From contig JABAKD010000001.1 in NCBI GenBank assembly GCA_012845835.1, positions 14,076,064 through 14,140,063 of the forward strand: 64,000 bases of DNA, given 5' to 3'. Positions within the stretch are counted from its first letter, which is position 1; the number at the start of each line of letters is the position of its first letter. The notes under the pieces were generated by a model that saw only the letters and a list, made by a program, of their open reading frames with translations, ran no database searches and was not told where the DNA came from. The stretch is from Undaria pinnatifida (lineage: Eukaryota > Sar > Phaeophyceae > Laminariales > Alariaceae). This document shows, one piece after another, positions 11,330 to 21,173 of the stretch. The translations under genes and the position numbers were made by a program.

Positions 11330-11598
11330 GACCCAGGCTACGGTAGGGGGGTCCCCTTTTGGGCCTTTTAATTCAGTGGCTAGGGGTCACTCGCGCGAGT
11401 AACCCCTTTGTTCCTATGGAATCTTACGTTTTCTTTGTGTTTTACATTGACGAAATCAATCCGCAATGCAAAGGTGATCTAAGCTGCGCCAAACCAAGTG
11501 CCTAAACCATCTTCATCCGTAGGGTACAGAGCTACTCGTGCGAGTGGCTCAAACACACCAGTGAAAATGGGGGTACCCCCCCTACCGTAGCCTTGGTC
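11330..11598 (+). mobile_element. MITE1 copy 1, with AGCA target duplication
   Basis: This 269-bp non-coding element starts GACCCAGGCTACGGTAGGGG and ends with the reverse complement of GACCAAGGCTACGGTAGGGG. It is flanked by AGCA at 11326-11329 and 11599-11602. Removing the element and one AGCA restores the run found uninterrupted in block A at about 3070-3085 (ACAGACAGATGTG), so insertion into an existing repeat is directly visible. Two dyads, GGGGTCACTCGCGCGAGTAA and GAGCTACTCGTGCGAGTGGC, lie near the ends. Confidence 0.95.
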
Positions 11599-12462
11599 AG
11601 CAGATGTGTTAAAATTGCGGTAAACAACCTTACCAACCCATTACGTAGGGTATTTCGTACATACCGTGTGCATGATCGCCTCCCCACCTATGCCAAGCGA
11701 AGTATTACTAACGAGGTAACGTGATTGAGCGCGTGTATACCAAGTATGACTAATGAGGTAACGTAATTGAGCACATGTATACCAAGCGTCGATTCGCATC
11801 CCTCCCTCTAATGCTCAATGACGGAGGCAGCACATGGCCACATACATCACCTCGCATGCTGTATTTGGCAATACGTATCTCGTGCGTATAATTAGCGATG
11901 TCGATAATAATGGTGACTGTATGATGATGGTGACAAACACAGTGCATGACCACATCACCTCGCCTGTTGCATTTGACAATACGTATCTCTTTCTTATAAT
12001 TAGCGATGTTAGAAAATAATGGTACCTACAAATATTCTATAAAATATTCTAGCTTTCGATCGCTGTATCATGCAACAACAAACTGTGAAGATTTAACACG
12101 TTATTTACTACACTTAAACACTGGGTTGCATGCTGCATCTAACATCAAACCTTCTAGAATAGTAAACATTACAAGCCAGATGATATAAAGGGATGTCTTA
12201 TTGCTTCAATCGTCAGGTTTGTCCCCTTCGAGAATTTATAGTTTCCGCGCACATATTGAAATGTCCCGCCCCCCGCCCCCCCCCCCCCCCCCCCCCCCCT
12301 CCCCTCCCCCTCCACTGACCTTTTTCATAACAAACCCCAACCCTTTCCCCCCCCCGCCCCTCCGTCCCCCGATCCCCCCCCCCCCCCTTCCGCCTAGTCT
12401 GTCCAAACGCCCCACTCACAATCAAAATCGGCCTGAGTAATAAACCACCTATACGCAGTTGA

Positions 12463-13170
12463 TACCACGTCATTATCTTTTTGACCATCCATGACGAAAG
12501 TTTCAATTATTCCCCCCCCCCCCCCTCCAACGCCCCCTCTTTTCCGACCACCTACACGATCGCCTAGACCTAGCACCACGCGTATAACAAGCTGCTACAT
12601 ATCTTTGATCTCACAGCCGAAGTGTATTTGAATATTATTTGTGACCTAAACCTCCTAAAAATCCCCCCCCCCCCTCTTGCTCTCCCTTACTCAAACGCCC
12701 CACCAAATATCAAAGTCCGCCACATTAATAAACACTTCACGCACAGGATATCACCTCATTATCTTTCGAGAGCCATCCATACCGCTGTGTCCCCCCCCCC
12801 CCCCCCCCCCCCCTCCAACGCCCCCTCTTTCCCGACCACCTGCACGATCGCCTAGACCTAGCACCATGCGTATGACAAGCTGATACATATCTTTGATCTC
12901 ACAGCCGAAGTGTATTTGAATATTATTTGTGACCTAAACCTCCTAAAAAATCATCCCCCCCCCCCCCCCCTCTTGCTCTCCCTTACTCAAACGCCCCACC
13001 AAATATCGAAATCCGCCACATTAATAAACACTTCACGCACAGGATATCACCTCATTATCTTTCGAGAGCCATCCATGCCGCTGTTTCCCCCCCCCCCCCC
13101 CCGCCTCGAACGCCCCCTTATTCCCCATCACCCGCACCTTCGCCTAGACCTAGCACCACACGTATAACAA
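12463..13170 (+). repeat. Tandem units of about 290 bp with long C runs
   Basis: The anchor GATATCACCTCATTATCTTT (or GATACCACGTCATTATCTTT) occurs at about 12458, 12747 and 13041, a spacing of roughly 286-294 bp. Each unit has ATCCAT, a C run of 12 to 23, CGCCTAGACCTAGCACCA, GATCTCACAGCCGAAGTG and a second C run before CTCTTGCTCTCCCTTACTCA. The last two units are nearly identical outside the C runs, so this is a recent duplication. Confidence 0.85.
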
Positions 13171-13182
13171 ACCCCTCACCTA

Positions 13183-13262
13183 AAGCCCTTCCCCCCCCCC
13201 ACCCCCCCCCACCCCCCCCCACCCCCGCCCCAACCCCCCACCCTCCCCCCCCAACCCATCCC
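13183..13262. repeat. (C9A)n tract, G-quadruplex-prone on the minus strand
   Basis: Three consecutive C9A units are followed by C-rich sequence with single A interruptions. The complementary strand reads as G9 blocks separated by T, which satisfies the usual G-quadruplex pattern many times over. Further C runs of 20 to 40 lie at about 13418-13490 and 13559-13587. Confidence 0.85.
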
Positions 13263-13870
13263 AACCCCACCCCCTCGAACACTCCACCCTCTCTTTACTC
13301 ACTGATTGTACGACTTACCCCAGGATATACACGATAAACTGATGTATTATTTTCAAAAATGTCACATTTATCCCCTCGAAATAATGTATAGTTTCCAGGC
13401 ACATATCGAGCTGCCCCCCCCCCCCTCCCGCCCCAACCCCCCCCCCCCCCCCGCCCCCCCCCCCCCCCCCCCCCCCCGCCCCCAATAATATACTGGTGCC
13501 AAAACCGTCAGATTTATCCCCTCGAAAGGATTTATAGCTTACATGCACAAATTGCCCCTTCCCCCCCCCCCCCCCCCCCCCCCGCCCCCCTCCAAACCCG
13601 CTCGCTTTTGATGAAAACCAGGCCCCCCCTTTCCCTTCACAGCTGTCAGATTTTGTCCCCCTCAGAAACGGGTTTTATAGTTTCCGCGCACAGACTGACT
13701 AAAATCATCCTGTTGACCCTGATAGCTACACTGTAGCTGTAAGGGGAGTCGCCGACCTATATCCTTAATGAGGACACACAACCCGTAATGCGCGCGATCG
13801 GAGTATCACACACAGCTTGCAAAGATGAGTTTCGACGAAATCTTCGATCTCACAGCTGGAGTGTATTTTA

Positions 13871-14177
13871 ATTTTTATAATATATATATACCTCACCCTA
13901 GCCCTAACCCAATGAAACACAACCACCCAATGAAGGGTGAAACCCGAAAAAACGTTAAACTGAAATAGTGAGTAACCATCGCGTTGGTTGCTGATCCACA
14001 ACTACTCCAGAAAACGAAATGCGAAAGCATCGAAACAACCATCCCGAAACGGCGACCCGTTTTCGCTGGGGTAATGTACGGCAAATCACGGGGCGATTGC
14101 TCAGCGGTCGGATGGTGTTGTGCCTAGGGGTTAGTTTATTTTATTTTTGGTTTTGCAAATGATTAAGAGTCCGACCC
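13871..14177. other. AT-rich then unique sequence
   Basis: An AT stretch at 13872-13890 is followed by a few irregular CCTAACCC-like words. No gene seen. Confidence 0.5.
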
Positions 14178-14260
14178 AAATGGGGTTCGAACTCCATAAC
14201 CAACGTCAGGGCAGAGCATTCGAGGACAACCACCATTATAGACCACCGGGGTGACCGGCC
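14178..14260 (-). mobile_element. tRNA-like SINE head
   Basis: On the minus strand it reads GCCGGTCACCCCGGTGGTC at 14259-14241, then TATAATGGTGG in the A-box place and GGAGTTCGAACCCCA as the B box near 14181-14195. The spacer between the boxes is longer than in a tRNA. It abuts a second, plus-strand SINE. Confidence 0.55.
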
Positions 14261-14530
14261 CGGCTGTTCCATGGTAAGCCCCGCAACTGCTGAGGTCGAT
14301 GTGGTAAAACTCCGCAAGTTACTCTCTCTTCTTCCATAATTGACAGGCCGAAAGCGCGAAAGTGTGGGTTGGGGATGTTCGACGCAAATCGACAAGCATA
14401 AAAAGGTGGGAATGTTGAACCCAATGCGGGGTGGAAACTGTACGTCAAGTACCGGGGGGGGAGAAGGAAAGCCGCCTTTGACCCCGGCGTGTCCACGAGG
14501 TCGCTGAGGGTAAAAACCCTTGGGTGTTGA
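14256..14530 (+). mobile_element. SINE-A, degraded copy
   Basis: A weak tRNA-like head (CCCGGCTGTTCCATGGTAAG) is followed by GACAGGCCGAAAGCGCGAAAG, TCGACAAGCATAAAAAGG, GGAATGTTGA and the tail GGTCGCTGAGGGTAAAAACC. The same order is seen in the best copy at 41330-41640. Its head touches the oppositely oriented head at 14178-14260, so two SINEs lie head to head. Confidence 0.65.
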
Positions 14531-14600
14531 GCCAGAGGGAAGGCGATCGTTTAAAACATACGTAAAATCGATATGTACCGTGGTGTATATGGCCTATACA

Positions 14601-14712
14601 TATCCTTAATGAGGACACACAACCCGTAATACGCGCGATCGGAGTATCACAAAGAGCTTGCAAAGTTTAGTTTCGACAAAATATTCGATCTCACAGCTGG
14701 AGTGTATTTTAA
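14601..14712 (+). repeat. Repeat C terminal module
   Basis: It contains AATACGCGCGATCGGAGTAT, GAGCTTGCAAAG and GATCTCACAGCTGGAGTGTA, the sequence that also closes blocks A and B. About ten solo copies of this module lie across the window. Confidence 0.8.
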
Positions 14713-14778
14713 CATACCGGTATATAATATAAGTTGAAAAAAGTGCATTTAAAACTTATACTCGTATATGTATTCAAA

Positions 14779-15290
14779 GTTCCCCTTCGGGATGCGGGTA
14801 ACGTGAAATCCCGGGGGCGTCGCAAGGCCAAAACGGAGACACCGGTAACACACGTTCGTATAAATATTTCCCCAACTATGATGGTGTTACGCGTATTCAC
14901 ATAGATGAACCCCGCTGCTCTTCTTGGAGGAAATGTGTGGCATGACAGATGAACATGTGCATTGCTCCAAAGAAAGAGCAGGACTCAGCGGGAAGATTGT
15001 GATTGCAGTGGGTGCATGTTGTACTGATGAACGCGCAAACGACTTGTTGGTGGTCAGCGGATTCTTTGTTCCGTACGTGAATAGTGCCTGTTGCTATATC
15101 GTACGTCACATGTGTTTGCAGTTGATGGTAATGGATAAGGTTGACCAGCCAATGTCAGTCGCTCTTAGATGTTGTATACATAATTAATTGGTTGGCGGCA
15201 ACAATTTCTGTATGTATATGTGGCGTACGTGGTAGGATTGTCCATGAGGTGGAGGTAGTGTTCAACGCTTTGGTGCTGTGTTTGAAAATC
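14779..15290 (+). repeat. Left inverted arm
   Basis: About 510 bp paired with 19437-19941. An 87-residue frame at 14924-15187 lies inside it but is not kept in the other arm, so it is probably chance. Confidence 0.8.
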
Positions 15291-15556
15291 GACGAGCCTA
15301 TAAAAGCTGAACAGCATTGCCAATGCTCCAACTTTTGGACAATATAAATGAAAGCATGTTGTTAAGATACGGCCTCGAAAGACCCGTAATTATCCGAATA
15401 TGAGATCATTTGGATGGGTTTCGTATGATATGGTTGGCGTTTTACATTCGGGAACGTTAGGAAATAGATCGGAGTCGCGTGCCTCCGATCTCAGAAGTCA
15501 TCCGGGGCTCTGGTAACATCGAATAAAGCTACGTATCTACGAAGGCAAACAAAGTG

Positions 15557-15994
15557 AGTACTCTCCGAGGACCTGCTCAATTGGCAGACCTGCAGGGGGC
15601 ACTCTGTGCCCCCACTAATAACCGTACAATATACCCGGCGGAAAGGAAGACACCTGTGACCACGGCTCGTCCAGAACGTCGCTGTGGAGCTGTAGAGGGT
15701 AAACCTTCTTAGGAGTTGATCTGGAGAGTATCGGCGGCTGAAAAAAACGCAATGAAACCGTCAGCATCGAGGTTGAGGTACTCTCCGAGGACCTGCTCAA
15801 TTGGCAGACCTGCAGGGGGCACTCTGTGCCCCCACTAATAACCGTACAATATACCCGGCGGAAAGGAAGACACCCGTGACCACGGCTCGTCCAGAACGTC
15901 GCTGTGGAGCTGTAGAGGGTAAACCTTCTTAGGAGTTGATCTGGAGAGTATCGGCGGCTGAAAAAAACGCAATGAAACCGTCAGCATCGAGGTT
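15557..15994 (+). repeat. 220-bp perfect-period tandem duplication
   Basis: The word CTCTCCGAGGACCTGCTCAA starts at 15561 and again at 15781. The two units agree throughout except for one visible substitution (CACCTGTGACC against CACCCGTGACC). Each carries the hairpin GGGGGCACTCTGTGCCCCC, and a SINE-A-tail-like sequence with GACCACGGCTCGTCCAG. The near identity shows that the duplication is recent. Confidence 0.95.
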
Positions 15995-16859
15995 ATGTAG
16001 TCTAGAGCGATAGTAGTTTTTTTGTCGGAGTTGCCTCTTCGCATTTTTTGGAGGTTTCTCTAATCAGTTCATTAGACGTCGCGCAGTTTGTGTTGCGTCC
16101 AAGATTTCAGGAGATGGGCAAGTTGTCCAGCGTCAAGGGGTCAGTCAGCGTGTCAGTTCCACTCTGTGTTTGGCAGTCGGTTGGTGTGCGAAGTATTCGA
16201 CAGAGTAAAAAGAAAAAAATAGCGGTATGAACGCCGGGATGTCTCTTGGACCGTTTATAGAATGAGTGAAAGATATCAGCATCGGGCTATTTTAGCTGTC
16301 AGTCGGCGCGCGAATTATTGGAGAGAACAATAGCATAGATAAAGTAACAGCAAAAAAGTTGGGACGAACACCGGGATGTCTCTCAAACTGTTTGGATTAG
16401 CGCAAATGTCCGCGTCGGACTTCCGATGCATAAGATTATGTGTGTTTGTTTGTTCCGTACAAAGTAAACCTATTCGTCGAAACACGTCATTTGGCACGCT
16501 GTGTGCTACTACGGAGTGCCACATGTAAAAAAGAGCAGAAGAAAGATCACTTCGGAACAGTAGTGATCGACGTCCACCGAATGTTCCATCACGACCAGAG
16601 AGCACTAACAACCCAAAAATCAGGCCTGGGCTGGGCCTCACTCTGGCCTCTGGCCTGCCACATATATACAGGAAGTACACATGAACTTTTGCGTACAAAC
16701 CCGGTGTGTGTGTGTGTTCTTCACATTAAACCGTTCTTCTACTCGTCGACATCCAGCACACCCAGTGTCCCGGTACGGTAGACCCAAGTAGCCCACTCCA
16801 AAAGTCAACTCACAGTATACTTATCTGTCTATGCATACAGCAGTAGTACTAAATTCCAC
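15995..16859. other. Interior of the 5.2-kb interval, no recognised gene
   Basis: Overlapping frames of 113 and 127 residues lie on opposite strands at 16315-16781, but neither resembles a known family. Words such as GGGATGTCTC recur at about 16238 and 16373, pointing to a weak local duplication. Confidence 0.5.
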
Positions 16860-17085
16860 AGATGTTTGCTTTGGTCCCCCTCAATGCGGGTTACACAGTT
16901 TCCGCGCGCAGAACAAGGCTAGACGCCTTCGTCCTGTTGATCCTGGTATCAAGCAGGAGAGTCACCGACTTGTATCCTTCACGAGGGTACACACAACGTA
17001 ACACGCGCGATCGAGGTATCACACCTTGCAAAGCGGAGTTTTGATTTTGAAATAATGGTCGATCTCACAGCTGAAGCGTATAGTT
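16860..17085 (+). repeat. Repeat C module, longer copy
   Basis: It carries GTCCCCCTCAATGCGGGTTA, TTTCCGCGCGCAGA, CCTGTTGATCCTGG, GAGAGTCACCGACTTGTATC, CACGCGCGATCGAGGTATCA and GATCTCACAGCTGAAGCGTA in the order seen at the end of blocks A and B. Confidence 0.8.
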
Positions 17086-17305
17086 TCATTTTCTTGAACG
17101 CGTTCATGTAAACAAGACAAGGGTGCCTTGCCGGCAGCGGCAGACTGGCGTGATGCCCAAAATATTAGTAGCAGCTATGTATGAATGTGGCAAAGAGAGA
17201 TGAGACCTAATGCCAAGGGTTGGGAGTGCTCTCTATAGGTGGCGAGGTCGTTTGGTATGACGACTGCCAGAAGTTGTAGATCGCCATCTAAAAAGCTACG
17301 TACTC

Positions 17306-17390
17306 CGTCGTACGCGCGATCGAGGTATCACACACAGCTTGCAAATATGAGTTTGAGGAAATAAATTACGCTCACAGCTGATGTTTTCCA
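17306..17390 (+). repeat. Repeat C module, short copy
   Basis: CGTACGCGCGATCGAGGTAT, CACACACAGCTTGCAAATAT and GCTCACAGCTGATG mark it. Confidence 0.75.
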
Positions 17391-18186
17391 CGACCTCAGC
17401 TGTCTTCGATCTCCTGACCGGAGACTTCTCGAGTCCATAAGGAAAGCTTGGTAGTAGAGAGATGCGAGAGAGAGAGAGAAACTAGTACCGCTACTGTAGT
17501 GCGCGGCAGTGTGCTGGCCGTGGTTGTGGCAGCTGGTGGGCGACAACGTCGCAAAAACAGTGGGACATAGTGGGCGCTATGTCCCGCACGGCGAAGCACA
17601 GCAGCACAGCTGACGTTTTTTCACCAACCGGTACACATGTTGAAGTGTGAAAGGACACACGATACGTACGCGTCGACCACTCCGTTCTCCAAACAGGACA
17701 ACCTGCACGCACCAAACAAACAGCAACGAACAGCAACAAAACCCTGCATACAAAATAAGTACCAACAACGCAGCTCGCAAAGGTGACTATCGACCCCAAA
17801 TTCGTCGAACTCACATCTGACGTCCTCAAAATATCTTTGTAATATAGACTACCAGGTAGATTATATTTTTTTGAAACACCTTTTTTCATCGATTGATCGC
17901 TGGATTGTCGATTGTCGATCGACTGGTGACTGAAACACATCACAGCAGCTGTTGTGGGACGGGACCTGGAGCTTGCACCCATGCAGATGCTCAGCAGGCC
18001 ATCAGGCGCCATGTACCATGCCTCCACATCCCGGTTCGTGTTACCCCCTGCAGTGGCCCATGCCCCGAGCCCTTGTCCCAGTTGTGCGAGTGACAAGCTG
18101 TAGTCTACGCCTTTTCCATATAAACGAAAAAAAAAAAAAGGACCCTCACCGAGGTCTCCCGTGTTTACTGACATGTAGACTAGACT
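17391..18186. other. Interior of the 5.2-kb interval with a long unassigned minus-strand frame
   Basis: A 227-residue minus-strand frame (17491-18174) is open. It contains no motif I recognise, has an odd composition and overlaps shorter plus-strand frames. I do not call it a gene. The sequence includes a small (GA)n run near 17466. Confidence 0.4.
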
Positions 18187-18300
18187 ATATGTAAAATATT
18201 ATCTTCGTTGTTTTTGGTTCGCTGCTTTCCGACGGCCGAGGGTTTCTTCTCGCACTTTCGGCCGCGGGACAAACTAGCCTGCCATAAGAACACTGTGAAT
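18187..18300 (+). mobile_element. SINE type C body, headless
   Basis: Reverse-oriented match to 5285-5395: TATGTAAAATATTATCTTCG, TTTGGTTCGCTGCTTTCCGA, CTCGCACTTTCGGCCGCGGG and AGCCTGCCAT. The tRNA-like head present at 5400-5475 is absent here. Confidence 0.7.
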
Positions 18301-18519
18301 GCATGTCTGGATCTCGGCCGAGCTCTGGGCGGTGCTTGGCGCATTAAACATCGCTTAGCTGGCTCTATTTCGCACGGGATTGCGTTCCGTCTCTCTGAGA
18401 CGAGCAGGTCACTTAAAACGCCCCAACTCGTTTTACAGATTTTGATGTTTTGATACGCGTAGACAATATTTTGTTCTTGGTTGTTTTGTTCGTAAAGCAA
18501 TGACCCGCTACCCAACTAA

Positions 18520-18640
18520 CCTCAGCAGCAGCACAGCAGCAGTAGCAGCAACCGCCCAGACTAAATGAACGTCAACAGCTGCACCAGTACAACAGCTGCA
18601 GTAGCAGCAACATACAGCAGTAGTAGTAGCAGCAGCACAC
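18520..18640. repeat. CAG/CAGTAG-rich microsatellite stretch
   Basis: Imperfect runs of CAG, CAGCAA and AGTAGTAGTAGCAGC lie at about 18523-18555 and 18595-18637. Confidence 0.8.
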
Positions 18641-19436
18641 TACACATATGGATCGGATTAGTGTGGGGTTTGGGGGCGCGCCGCCCTGGGCCGTTTCGGC
18701 CCCGGATCTCGACGTGGGTGCGCGGGCATGGATGCAGACAAGGGCAAACCGGCCTGCGCTCTCCCGCCGCGCGGGCGGCCACTCGTCGAGGCAGGAGCGA
18801 AAGCGTCCGTGGGCGTGGTTGACCCAGTGTGTTTATTTTTGTCTTGCGGGGTAACTAGACGTGTGCAAATGTTCGGACCGGTTTTACTTGAACAAAAACC
18901 GATATCCCGGTATTATATGTCCGGACAGAGCGGATGCCAGCAGGAGGAGGCTGGGGGGTAGAGGCCGGGAGCAGCCGAGTGTTGGAACGAGCGCCACAGG
19001 GCACGGCTTGCATCTCTCCGCAGAAGGGGCTCAAAGAAACATAGAGCGGGCAAAGCTTGGAAGATGGCGCCAAGCGCGGCGAGGGTGGCAGGCATCGCGA
19101 GCGCAGCATGCACGCGAGTGTCGACCAGGCCAACTATTCGTTGTTGGGCGGAATGGAACCATGGGTAGGGTTCAAGGATATATAACTCCTTATTAGTGAT
19201 AGCCAAACTTAAGTATATACATGGTGCTGTGGCCAAAATCGGGTACAATCCTAAATCAGCGTTTGCCACGCGCCCGGGACGCCATCTGATTGGCTCGGTG
19301 GATCGGTTCTAGGTCTGCTATTATCGTACACACTATATTTCTGACCACATGCATGAGATAGTGGCGGGTTCAGGCGCGAACACTATCGATCTAGCCCTAC
19401 ATTCTACGGGGATAAACGAGGAGTACATCAAGGTTT
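18641..19436. other. GC-richer interior, no recognised gene
   Basis: This is the most GC-rich part of the 5.2-kb interval (18660-19130). Four or more overlapping frames of 60 to 118 residues occur on both strands, none with a known motif. It could hold an eroded gene. Confidence 0.4.
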
Positions 19437-19941
19437 CGGTTCCCTCAAACACAGTCCCCAAACGTTGAACACTACCTCCAACTCATGGACAATCATACCA
19501 CGTACGCCAAACATACGGAAATTGTTGCCGCCAACTAAATAATCTTTGTACAACATATCCAAGAGCGACTGACGTTGGCGGGTCAACCCTGTCCATTACC
19601 ACCAAGTGCAAACACGTGTGACGTACTAAATAGCAACGAGCACTAATCCACGTACGGTACACGGAACACATAATCCGCTGACCACTAATAATTCATTTGC
19701 GCGTACATCTGTGCAACGTGCACCCACCGCTATCACACTCTTCCCGCTGAGTACTACTCTTTCTGGACAATGCACTAGCTCATGCCACACGTTTCCTCTA
19801 AGAAGAGCAGTGGGGTTTATCTATCTGAGTACGCGTAGCACAACTATAGGTGGGAAAATATTACACGTGTGTTATCGGTGTCTCCCTTTCGTCTTGCGGC
19901 GCCCCCGGGATTTCACGTTACCCGCATCCCGAAGGGAAACC
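19437..19941 (-). repeat. Right inverted arm
   Basis: Reverse-complement partner of 14779-15290, with scattered substitutions and small gaps. Confidence 0.8.
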
Positions 19942-21173
19942 TTGTACATATATATAGCATGACACCCCTACATAAGTCATCGCCACACGAAACATGAACG
20001 GCGTGTTTGTGCGGGGCGGGCGAAGCATATCGTAGATCTCGACCTTGGCGTCGCCCGCACAGGTCCCACGAGATCGGCGCCGGCAGGGCGGCCGACCCTC
20101 CCGGGGGAACGTAGGTCGGAGAGCACGCCCCCGAAGAAATCGCGAAAAATTCAGTTCCTGCGACGGGCGATGTAGATCAAAATGCTGAGCGCAAGGTTAA
20201 AAAAATAGGTATATAGGCATATCTATATTTACGTGGAAGTGTGTGGTGAGGGTTGATAATAGGTGTATCCCATCTGATTAATTGTTGCGAGCCGTAGCGC
20301 CAAATGCTGAAATGTCAGCATCGAATTGGGGTATCACGCAGTATACGTATATGCGTACGTTGTTTAATTCTGTGGTGTTGCGGACCGCACATATCATAGC
20401 TCTGAAGATTGCAATCTCAAAGTCGACGCAAACAAAGGCTGATCGACACAAACCAATGCTGATCGACACGCACCAATGCCTAAAAGTTAGAGTTGAACGG
20501 CTCGTCGGGTAGACCGAACCTAAGGTTCAAGATATATAGACTACCGAAGTATATCAAGGGCGCACACGAAAAATATTTCCGACACCACACCCCCAAAATG
20601 TTAGTTTGGACCTCTTAGTGGGGGGGGGGGTACGAGATCCCCACCCTCTCCCCCAAACGCCACCCAATCTAGTCGTATATAAAAAAACAATTTCGCGTAA
20701 TTTCCTATATAAACAACCCTATACTAAATCCTATAAAATTGAGGGGGCACAGTTCATAGTTCAGGCGAGGGGTTACTGCAATCCACGTAGCCCATGAGGT
20801 CGCCGTGATCACGGACTGCGACGCCCTGCGTACCGCAGAAGAGACAGAAAGAGAGAGATAGTGGTCACGATGAGCAGTCACCGTGACGGGGGGAGCCCTC
20901 TCACAGACCCCCTTCGATAAGGCGGGCCAGAGTTCTTTTGCTGTTGCGGGCACAACTTTGGCGACGGGTTAGGAAAGGATGACGGCAACGCCAAGACGTG
21001 CGTTGTAGAACCCAATACCGGGAGAGCTGTTCTTCGGAAAGATTATACCTTTCCTCTAGCGCCCAAGTGGGACTTACAAAAAGATGTCATTGTTTTGCGC
21101 CTGAAAGCGGCGTCGAAGAGCACATCATCATGTACCTACATAGTGGCAGCAACATACCCATGAAGTGCTTATT
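19942..21173. other. Non-coding stretch
   Basis: No supported gene. A G10 run lies at 20621-20630, followed by a CCCCCAAACGCC segment. Confidence 0.5.

Larger units (their letters stand above)
10355..13870 (+). mobile_element. Large C-rich dispersed repeat, block B
   Basis: Second, longer copy of block A (2795-5270). The first 280 bp are closely similar (GCAAGCGGTTGCGTTG, CCTGGCTTGATGTAAAGGAA, the ACATCTTCGACGACAGTGGG stretch). The middle module with GTGACATCGCAT and GAAGTAAAGTCACCCTCG is repeated more often here. A MITE interrupts it at 11330-11598. The distal part has longer C runs and ends at the same GCGCGATCGGAG then CGATCTCACAGCTG sequence near 13790-13860. It is non-coding. Confidence 0.7.
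14779..19941. mobile_element. Candidate 5.2-kb element bounded by 0.5-kb inverted repeats
   Basis: The left arm at 14779-15290 and right arm at 19437-19941 are inverted, collinear and full length relative to each other. The outermost words are TTCCCCTTCGGGATGCGGGT on the left and its near-exact reverse complement on the right. The arms match through ACCGGTAACACACG, GAAGAGCAG, GGACAAT and GTTCAACG. Outside about 14779 and 19941 the similarity fades, as expected for true ends. I could not find a convincing target duplication. The interior has no recognisable transposase and contains other repeats. It could instead be two separate insertions in opposite orientation. Confidence 0.55.

Noticed and set aside
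13890-13912. Telomere-like CCTAACCC words
   Set aside because: Only two or three irregular words and no array.
16925-16950. CCTGTTGATCCTGG resembling the start of small-subunit rRNA
   Set aside because: The match is about 14 bases, lies inside repeat C, and no further rRNA sequence follows.
17491-18174. 227-residue minus-strand frame as a gene
   Set aside because: No motif, several overlapping frames on the other strand, and it lies inside a candidate transposon with no other support.
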